DNA of 5,763 bases. It comes from an uncultured bacterium. Its GTDB lineage: Bacteria > Gemmatimonadota > Gemmatimonadetes > Longimicrobiales > RSA9. Of the stretch, positions 1 to 5,763 are shown piece after piece. Positions within the stretch are counted from its first letter, which is position 1; every line of letters starts with the position of its first letter. A model generated the notes under the pieces. It had not been told where the DNA came from. It saw only the letters and a list, made by a program, of their open reading frames with translations, and ran no database searches. The translations under genes and the position numbers were made by a program. The DNA is taken from the NCBI GenBank assembly GCA_937995995.1, contig CALKIP010000058.1, positions 1 to 5,763 of the forward strand, given 5' to 3'.

Positions 1-55
1 TGCACGGCGTCTGCACGGCGTCTGCACGGCGTCTGCACGGCGTCTGCACGGCGTC
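1..55. repeat. 11-bp tandem repeat, five exact copies
   Basis: The unit tgcacggcgtc occurs five times head to tail with no mismatch and touches the left edge, so the true array may be longer. Eleven is not a multiple of three, so a coding array would repeat at the protein level only every 33 bp. All frames stay open through it. The frame beginning at position 3 reaches TGA at 78-80, so it could be the tail of a gene outside the window, but nothing else supports that. There are no spacers, so this is not a CRISPR. It looks like a minisatellite-type intergenic repeat. Confidence 0.95.
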
Positions 56-75
56 GACGAGCGGAACGGCGATCC

Positions 76-88
76 GGTGAACCTCACC
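76..88. repeat. small inverted repeat (5-bp stem, 3-nt loop)
   Basis: GGTGA and TCACC face each other across the loop ACC, between the tandem repeat and the large hairpin at 93-138. It is too short to call a function. It may stack with the neighbouring hairpin as part of a transcript end. Confidence 0.4.
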
Positions 89-92
89 GATA

Positions 93-138
93 CGAGGACG
101 CGGCGGCGGACACCAGTGCGCCCGCCGCCGCGTCCTCG
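93..138 (-). terminator. strong GC hairpin downstream of the lipoprotein gene, probable terminator
   Basis: Positions 93-109 and 122-138 are perfect reverse complements, giving a 17-bp GC-rich stem around a 12-nt loop. On the minus strand the stem starts 19 nt after the TAG stop at 160-158, where a terminator or 3' stabilising stem is expected. No U-tract follows it in either direction, so it is not a classical intrinsic terminator. GC-rich genomes often use stems without a U-tract, or leave termination to Rho. It could also serve an unseen plus-strand gene ending to the left. Confidence 0.5.
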
Positions 139-157
139 GCCCCGAGTTGCGGTCAAA

Positions 158-808
158 CTAGCGGAACCGCACCAGCACCACCCGGTTGCGCGCGGCCGGC
201 TGCACCTCCACATGGACCCGGTCCCCACGACGCAGGCGGTCGAGACGCCGCGCATCCTCGCGACGCAGCTGGTTGGGAACGTACACGACGACCTGATTCC
301 CCCCCCGCGTCAGCGTGAAGTGGCGTCGCCGCCGGTCCACATTCCGCACCGTGCCCTGCCACCGCACCCGCCGGGTGACGACCCGCCAGTCGTCATCGTC
401 CCGGCGACCCCGATCGTCCCAGCGGTCGTCCCGGTCCCGGCTCGACCACCGGCTCCGTTGGACCTCCACCCGGTCCGCCCACGCCCGACCACGACGGTCG
501 TAAGCCACGCGAATCCGGACGTCGTCGCCACGGCGCAGCCGAGAGATCGAATAGCGACGCCGACCGTCCACCACTTGCGTGCGACGGTCGTAGCGCACCG
601 TGCGCGTGCCGCCGTACGCCTGGCGGATCTGGATCAGATCGCGCCGGGTGTCGATCGCACGAACCTCGCCCACGATCTGATCACTCCGCCGCTCCGTCCC
701 CCATACGCCGCCAGGGGTGCTCCCCAGCGTCGTGCACGCCGGCGCGACCACCAGCGACACCAGGATCAGCAGCAACGCCACTCGCGCGGTTCCCAGCTTC
801 GGGCCCAT
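158..808 (-). CDS. secreted or lipoprotein-type Arg-rich protein with two DUF5666-like modules
   Basis: The product is 216 aa. The ATG at 808 is chosen because GGAGG lies 5 nt upstream; a TTG start at 871 would add 21 residues ahead of an otherwise well-formed signal peptide. Residues 1-24 are basic then hydrophobic and end in APA-Cys25. This is either a non-canonical lipobox (Pro at -2, Ala at -3) or a signal peptidase I site. The mature part holds two related modules, about 45-116 and 149-216. GEVRAIDTRR (47-56) matches GTVRNVDRRR (152-161), and SRLRRGDDVRIRV (89-101) matches DRLRRGDRVHVEV (190-202). Each looks like a small beta-barrel of the DUF5666/OB-like kind. They are joined by a charged Arg/Asp linker (about 117-148). 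Function is unknown; an envelope or periplasmic role with anionic ligands is only a guess from the high arginine content. It is transcribed divergently from the membrane protein at 1184. Confidence 0.85.
   Translation of the reverse strand: MGPKLGTARVALLLILVSLVVAPACTTLGSTPGGVWGTERRSDQIVGEVRAIDTRRDLIQIRQAYGGTRTVRYDRRTQVVDGRRRYSISRLRRGDDVRIRVAYDRRGRAWADRVEVQRSRWSSRDRDDRWDDRGRRDDDDWRVVTRRVRWQGTVRNVDRRRRHFTLTRGGNQVVVYVPNQLRREDARRLDRLRRGDRVHVEVQPAARNRVVLVRFR
299..306 (-). repeat. G8 homopolymer inside the lipoprotein gene
   Basis: Eight consecutive C on the plus strand read as G8 in the coding strand. The run spans the codons for Arg-Gly-Gly (residues 168-170) in the second module. It is the longest single-base run I noticed in the window. 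A gain or loss of one G would shift frame in the last 47 or so residues. Confidence 0.9.
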
Positions 809-1183
809 GACTACCTCCGGATACGGCCAAGATGAGAGTGGGCCACCCCATAGGTGCAACACCGGTGCCAACGTCTATTATCGCGCCAATACCCGTCATT
901 GGACCGGCCTGACGCCGACCCTTGTCCTCTTGAGTGGACACCGTCACCGGGTTGCGTGGGACGTGCCCGGAGGGCGGGCGGAGGCGGGGGTGGAACCGCG
1001 CCGGGGGTTTCGGGTTCGAGGTGCGCGGGTATCGTTGATCCACACGATCGGCGAGTATATTGTCGCCGCGGACCGGCCGGTCGCGGGAGCGGCTCCGGAG
1101 GGTCTGGATCCGCGCAACTGGCCAGAGGGCGAGCACCGACGTGAGTCGGCGGTTCGCCGAACATCACCGAGAAGGAGCCTGGA
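809..1183. other. 375-bp divergent intergenic region
   Basis: This stretch lies between two divergently transcribed genes and holds no convincing gene. Long open frames cross it only because stop codons are rare at this G+C. On the minus strand a GATAAT box (882-877) lies about 70 nt before the lipoprotein start, but no good -35 precedes it, so it is only a weak promoter candidate. Other contents are a G-run cluster at 969-1014 and a possible plus-strand promoter at 1035-1061. I see no riboswitch or small RNA that I can support. Confidence 0.6.
1035..1061 (+). promoter_or_regulatory. candidate promoter for the four-helix membrane protein gene
   Basis: TTGATC (1035-1040) and TATATT (1056-1061) match the housekeeping -35 and -10 consensus at 4 and 5 positions. 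The 15-bp spacer is shorter than the usual 17; reading the -10 as TATTGT (1058-1063) gives 17 bp with a poorer match. The AT-rich box stands out in its GC-rich surroundings. A start near 1068 would leave a leader of about 115 nt. Confidence 0.3.
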
Positions 1184-1621
1184 ATGGAGTCACCGACCCT
1201 GCGAAGCGAGGCCGTCACGGCAGCCGCCGAGCGTTCTGAGCCCATCGTCGCGCCGCGACTCACCCGCGCGATCGCGGGGCTGCTCATGCTGGGAGTGATG
1301 GTCCAGGCCGTGATGGCGGGAGCCTTCCTCGCGGGCCGGCCGCGCCTCCGACCGATCCACGCTGGCATCGGCCACACGCTCGGCCTGCTCGGCATCCTGG
1401 TGCTGGCCGTCGGCATCGTCGGGCGATTCCGGACCCGCGAGCCGTTCTCGCGCCTGGCCGCCCGCGCGGCGCTCTGCCTCGCGACCGCGTTCACCATCGG
1501 CGCCGGCGAGATCGCCACCCTCGGCACGCGCGATCTGCTGATACTGCACATCCCGCTGGCCATTGCAATCCTGGGCCTGGCCGACGGGCTCATGCGCGCC
1601 GCACGGAAGGCGGCACAGTAG
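1184..1621 (+). CDS. small four-helix membrane protein, DUF6220-like
   Basis: The product is 145 aa. The ATG at 1184 is preceded by GAAGGAG (1171-1177) with 6 nt spacing. After a polar N-terminus (1-27) there are four predicted membrane helices at about 28-50, 59-81, 91-108 and 114-136. Arg-rich RFRTR (81-85) and the RAARK tail suggest that both termini face the cytoplasm. The layout, with VQAVMAGAF in helix 1, a His-rich start of helix 2 (His59, His64), His122 in helix 4 and a basic tail, resembles DUF6220 proteins, whose function is unknown to me. The histidines could bind a haem or metal, but that is inference. The last four codons lie inside a degenerate 12-bp repeat that continues past the TAG. 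The gene stands alone, divergent from the lipoprotein and convergent with hutU. Confidence 0.85.
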   Translation: MESPTLRSEAVTAAAERSEPIVAPRLTRAIAGLLMLGVMVQAVMAGAFLAGRPRLRPIHAGIGHTLGLLGILVLAVGIVGRFRTREPFSRLAARAALCLATAFTIGAGEIATLGTRDLLILHIPLAIAILGLADGLMRAARKAAQ

Positions 1622-1665
1622 ATGGCGCAGAACGCGGCGCAACAGGAGGCGTAGTAGGTGGCGCA
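1606..1665 (+). repeat. degenerate 12-bp tandem repeat crossing a stop codon
   Basis: Five consecutive 12-bp units (1606, 1618, 1630, 1642 and 1654) fit a consensus close to g-w-a-g-g-y-g-g-c-g-c-a. The first unit is within the coding region and the second carries the TAG stop at 1619-1621. Read in the gene's frame the units give KAAQ, stop-MAQ, NAAQ, QEA-stop, stop-VAQ. The four-residue pattern therefore continues after the stop. A sixth unit at 1666 has mostly decayed. Confidence 0.7.
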
Positions 1666-1685
1666 GCAGGGATGGCCACACGGCA

Positions 1686-1707
1686 GCCCGGCCACCGCTG
1701 GCCGGGC
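1686..1707. terminator. GC hairpin between convergent genes, possible bidirectional terminator
   Basis: A perfect 9-bp stem, gcccggcca (1686-1694) against tggccgggc (1699-1707), encloses the 4-nt loop ccgc. It lies 64 nt after the membrane protein stop and 30 nt beyond the hutU stop, so it could end both transcripts. No U-tract follows on either strand, so termination is inferred from stem strength and position. Confidence 0.45.
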
Positions 1708-1737
1708 CGCCCCACGCCCCACGCAGTCGCAGTTCAA

Positions 1738-3432
<1,695 letters not shown>

Positions 3433-3488
3433 GGCCTCTCTCCGTCCGGGTTTGCGCTACGCGCAGGATGCGACCGGCGCACCGGATT

Positions 3489-3539
3489 CTCAAGTGGGAA
3501 GCGCAACAGGCGGGACGCTCAAGCGGGTTGCGCATGCGC
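3489..3539. promoter_or_regulatory. cluster of direct and inverted repeats upstream of hutU, possible operator
   Basis: Ctcaagtggg (3489-3498) and ctcaagcggg (3518-3527) match at 9 of 10 bases and start 29 bp apart. Gcgcaac (3501-3507) faces its reverse complement gttgcgc (3527-3533) across 19 nt. Next to it is the perfect 10-bp palindrome GCGCATGCGC (3530-3539). The cluster sits about 57-107 bp upstream of the hutU start. Binding by a regulator is inference, and no match to a known HutC site was recognised. Confidence 0.35.
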
Positions 3540-3651
3540 CCGACTCCGACCGTCCGCACTCGTTGTGGGAATCGGAATCCGGCTCGGGCCGCGGCGCCCG
3601 CGTCGAGTGCGCCCAGAACGGCGTAGGAGCCGCGCTCCCGACGAGTGGTCC

Positions 3652-3661
3652 CGGGTACCCG
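3652..3661. promoter_or_regulatory. 10-bp palindrome just upstream of the peptidase promoter
   Basis: CGGGTACCCG is a perfect palindrome ending 11 bp before the candidate -35 box at 3673. The position would suit an activator or repressor site. A single 10-bp palindrome in GC-rich DNA can occur by chance, so confidence is low. Confidence 0.25.
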
Positions 3662-3672
3662 CCACGACCTCC

Positions 3673-3701
3673 TTGTCTCCACCCACCCCTGTCCTTACCA
3701 T
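3673..3701 (+). promoter_or_regulatory. candidate promoter of the S9 peptidase gene
   Basis: TTGTCT (3673-3678) and TACCAT (3696-3701) each match the housekeeping consensus at four of six positions, including TTG and the TA...T frame, with an ideal 17-bp spacer. The implied start near 3708 leaves a leader of about 86 nt before the ATG at 3794. Confidence 0.4.
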
Positions 3702-3793
3702 GGCGTCGAGCGCCACGCGACGCACTCCGCGGCCTATGTGGCCCATCGAGCACACCCCGTTGCTTCGGCTACAACCTTCACGAGGAGCCCCCA

Positions 3794-5710
3794 ATGCACG
3801 TCCTCTCCCGCACGATCCCGCTCCTGGCCGGTGCCGCCCTCACACTCGCCGGCTGCGGCGCCGGACAGGACCCCGCCGTCCGCGAGGTCCCGGCGTACAC
3901 GATCGAGCAGTTCATGGGCAACACCAACCTGGCGGGCGCCTCGTTCTCGCCGGACCGCGAAAAGGTCCTGGTCAGCAGCGACGAAACGGGCATCTACAAC
4001 GCCTACGCCATCCCCGTGGCCGGCGGCGAGCCCGTCCAGCTCACGCACTCCACCGACGACGCCGTCCGCGTGCTCGGCTACTTCCCCTCGGACGAGCGCT
4101 TCCTCTACACGAGCGACCAGGGAGGGAACGAACTGCACCACATCTACGTGCAGACGCCCGACGGCGCGGTGCGCGACCTCACGCCCGGCGAGAACCTGAA
4201 GGCGGCCTTCGCCGGCTGGTCGCGTGACGACCGCTCCTTCTTCTATCTCAGCAACGAGCGAGACCCACGCTACTTCGACCTCTACGAGATGACGCTGGAC
4301 GGCTACGAGCGGACGCTCCTCTACCGCAACGACCGCGGCCTCGACGTCGGCGCGATCTCGCCCGACCGCCGGATCCTCGCTCTGACGCAGGCGAACACGA
4401 CGAACGACACCGACCTCCTCCTCTACGACCGGGAGAGCGAGGAGCTCACCAACCTCTCGCCCACCGAGGGCGACGTCGCCGAGTTCCCACAGGCGTTCAG
4501 CCCCGACGGGCGCAGCCTCTACTTCACGACCGACCACGGCGCCGAGTTCACCTATCTCGCCCGCTACGACCTCGAGACCGGTGAGCGCACCACGGTGCTC
4601 CAGTCCGAATGGGACATCATGTTCGCCTCGCCCTCGCGCAGCGGCCGCTACCTCGTGGTCGGGATCAACAACGACGCCCGGACGGAGATCCGCATCCTGG
4701 AGACGGAGACGCTCGAGCCCGCCGAGCTGCCCACGCTACCCGACGGCGACATCACGGGCGTCGCCTTCTCGCGCGACGAGCGAAGCATCGCCTTCTACGT
4801 CAGCTCCGGCCGCTCGCCGCGCGACCTCTTCGCCCTCGAGATCGGTGACGACGAGGCCCGTCAGCTCACTCGCACGATCAACCCCGCGATCGACCCCGAA
4901 CACCTCGTCGAGCCCGAGGTCGTCCGCTTCGCCTCGTACGACGGCCTCGAGATCCCCGGCCTCCTCTACCGCCCGCACGCGGCCTCGCCCGACGCGCCCG
5001 TGCCCGCACTGGTCTGGATCCACGGCGGACCCGGTGGCCAGTCCCGCGTCGGCTACAACCCGCTCGTCCAGTACCTGGTCAACCACGGCTACGCGGTCTA
5101 CGCCATCAACAACCGCGGCAGCTCGGGCTACGGCAAGACCTTCTTCGCCGCCGACGACCGCAGGCACGGCGAGGCGGACCTGGACGACGTCGTCGCGAGC
5201 AAGCAAATGCTGATCGAGACCGGCTGGGTCGACCCCGAGCGGATCGGCGTCATCGGCGGCAGCTACGGCGGATACCTCACCATGGCCGCCCTCGCCTTCC
5301 GCCCCGAGGAGTTCGACGTCGGCGTCGACATCTTCGGCGTGACCAACTGGCTGCGCACCCTCGAGAACATCCCGCCGTGGTGGGAGAGCTTCCGCGAGGC
5401 GCTCTACACCGAAATGGGTGACCCGGCCACCGACCGCGAGCGGCTCCACCGAATCTCGCCGCTCTTCCACGCCGACCAGATCACCCGGCCCTTCATCGTC
5501 CTCCAGGGCGCCAACGACCCGCGCGTACTCCAGGTCGAGTCCGACGAGATCGTCGCCGCCGCCCGCGCCAACGGCGTCCCCGTCGAATACATCGTCTTCC
5601 CCGACGAGGGCCACGGCTTCGCCAAGAAGGAGAACCAGCTCCGGGGCTACAAGGCGATCCTCGACTTCCTCGACCGGTACCTCAAGGGCATGGCGGACGT
5701 CACTTCGTAA
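3794..5710 (+). CDS. S9-family (prolyl oligopeptidase-type) serine peptidase, lipoprotein
   Basis: The product is 638 aa. The ATG at 3794 follows GAGGAG with 6 nt spacing; the frame is open upstream to 3329, but that would overlap hutU and hide the signal peptide. Residues 1-20 form a lipoprotein signal ending in the lipobox LAG-Cys21, and Gly22 at +2 predicts outer-membrane anchoring. Residues about 45-360 contain seven repeats of the SPD/SRD...Y type (starting near 49, 95, 140, 186, 233, 278 and 323), a seven-bladed beta-propeller that gates the active site in this family. The C-terminal alpha/beta hydrolase domain (about 375-630) has the oxyanion-region HGGPGG (410-415), NNRGSSGYG (439-447), nucleophile Ser490 in GGSYGG, Asp575 in GANDPRV and His607 in DEGHGF. 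The triad is complete, so it should be active on short peptides or N-terminally blocked peptides; the exact substrate cannot be read. It is likely monocistronic and divergent from hutU. Confidence 0.95.
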   Translation: MHVLSRTIPLLAGAALTLAGCGAGQDPAVREVPAYTIEQFMGNTNLAGASFSPDREKVLVSSDETGIYNAYAIPVAGGEPVQLTHSTDDAVRVLGYFPSDERFLYTSDQGGNELHHIYVQTPDGAVRDLTPGENLKAAFAGWSRDDRSFFYLSNERDPRYFDLYEMTLDGYERTLLYRNDRGLDVGAISPDRRILALTQANTTNDTDLLLYDRESEELTNLSPTEGDVAEFPQAFSPDGRSLYFTTDHGAEFTYLARYDLETGERTTVLQSEWDIMFASPSRSGRYLVVGINNDARTEIRILETETLEPAELPTLPDGDITGVAFSRDERSIAFYVSSGRSPRDLFALEIGDDEARQLTRTINPAIDPEHLVEPEVVRFASYDGLEIPGLLYRPHAASPDAPVPALVWIHGGPGGQSRVGYNPLVQYLVNHGYAVYAINNRGSSGYGKTFFAADDRRHGEADLDDVVASKQMLIETGWVDPERIGVIGGSYGGYLTMAALAFRPEEFDVGVDIFGVTNWLRTLENIPPWWESFREALYTEMGDPATDRERLHRISPLFHADQITRPFIVLQGANDPRVLQVESDEIVAAARANGVPVEYIVFPDEGHGFAKKENQLRGYKAILDFLDRYLKGMADVTS

Positions 5711-5717
5711 CGTCAGA

Positions 5718-5735
5718 GCCAAGGCCAGGGCCAGG
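5718..5735 (+). repeat. hexamer tandem repeat after the peptidase stop
   Basis: Three head-to-tail units, gccaag, gccagg and gccagg, begin 7 nt after the TAA. The array is short and may be chance or replication slippage. Confidence 0.6.
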
Positions 5736-5754
5736 TAAAGTGTGCCGCACCTGG
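5731..5754 (+). terminator. weak inverted repeat downstream of the peptidase gene
   Basis: CCAGGT (5731-5736) is complementary to ACCTGG (5749-5754) across 12 nt. It starts 20 nt after the stop, a plausible terminator position, but the stem is only 6 bp and no U-tract is seen before the window ends. Confidence 0.25.
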
Positions 5755-5763
5755 GGCGCCGCA

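Larger units (their letters stand above)
3433..3793. other. 361-bp divergent control region between hutU and the S9 peptidase
   Basis: No convincing gene lies here; open frames crossing it extend out of the flanking genes in unused frames. Beyond the features listed separately it holds a small stem TGCGC/GCGCA (3453-3465) in the hutU leader and GGAGC/GCTCC (3626-3638). On the hutU side TTGAGA (RC of about 3486-3491) resembles a -35 element, but I find no matching -10 at the right distance. Promoters for both flanking genes must be here because each is the first gene on its strand. Confidence 0.6.

Noticed and set aside
1..55. CRISPR array at the left edge
   Set aside because: The units are 11 bp and contiguous with no spacers.
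77..835. Plus-strand open frame of 252 codons antisense to the lipoprotein gene
   Set aside because: It is Pro/Arg/His-rich with no ribosome-binding site, while the opposite strand has a signal peptide, a ribosome-binding site and a repeated domain.
809..871. TTG start at 871 for the lipoprotein
   Set aside because: The ATG at 808 has GGAGG at 5 nt and places the basic, hydrophobic signal peptide at the N-terminus.
1622..1654. Ten-codon reading frame directly after the membrane protein stop
   Set aside because: It is made only of the 12-bp repeat and has no ribosome-binding site of its own.
811..1737. Minus-strand open frame of 308 codons opposite the membrane protein
   Set aside because: Its Cys-rich start is only the 12-bp repeat read backwards and the rest is low complexity; the plus strand has a coherent four-helix protein with a good ribosome-binding site.
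4736..5722. Minus-strand open frame of 328 codons antisense to the peptidase
   Set aside because: It covers the catalytic domain of a complete S9 peptidase and has the Val/Asp/Glu/Gly composition of an antisense frame.

Overview
This is a GC-rich bacterial window (about two-thirds G+C by eye). It has four protein genes with clear starts and ribosome-binding sites, and no RNA gene, transposase or CRISPR array. The composition, a propeller-type S9 peptidase lipoprotein, a small four-helix membrane protein and a polypyrimidine intergenic tract suggest a soil-type, diderm-like heterotroph. Gemmatimonadota or a relative is my best guess, but this is inference from style and not a taxonomic proof.

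Layout, left to right. (1) Positions 1-55 hold five exact copies of an 11-bp repeat that runs off the left edge. A very strong GC hairpin follows at 93-138. (2) On the minus strand (808 to 158) lies a secreted or lipoprotein-type, Arg/Asp-rich protein built from two copies of one small beta-rich module. (3) A 375-bp divergent intergenic region holds candidate promoters and a G-run cluster. (4) On the plus strand (1184-1621) is a 145-residue four-helix membrane protein resembling DUF6220. Its 3' end runs into a degenerate 12-bp repeat. (5) A short convergent gap contains a GC hairpin (1686-1707) and a polypyrimidine mirror repeat (1740-1775). (6) On the minus strand (3432 to 1738) is urocanate hydratase, HutU, full length with its signature and active-site cysteine. 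(7) A 361-bp divergent region carries palindromes and a plausible promoter for the next gene. (8) On the plus strand (3794-5710) is a complete S9-family peptidase lipoprotein, with a seven-bladed propeller and an intact Ser/Asp/His triad. (9) A short tail after 5710 has a hexamer repeat and a weak hairpin.

How the genes fit together. No two adjacent genes share a strand, so each is probably its own transcription unit. HutU (second step of histidine breakdown) has no hutH, hutI or hutG neighbour in this window. It is divergent from an envelope peptidase, which would fit peptide and amino-acid scavenging, but that link is inference. I do not see a new multi-gene system. The most distinctive signal is at gene ends: each of the four genes has a different short repeat at or just beyond its 3' end, and two of these repeats overlap the stop codon.
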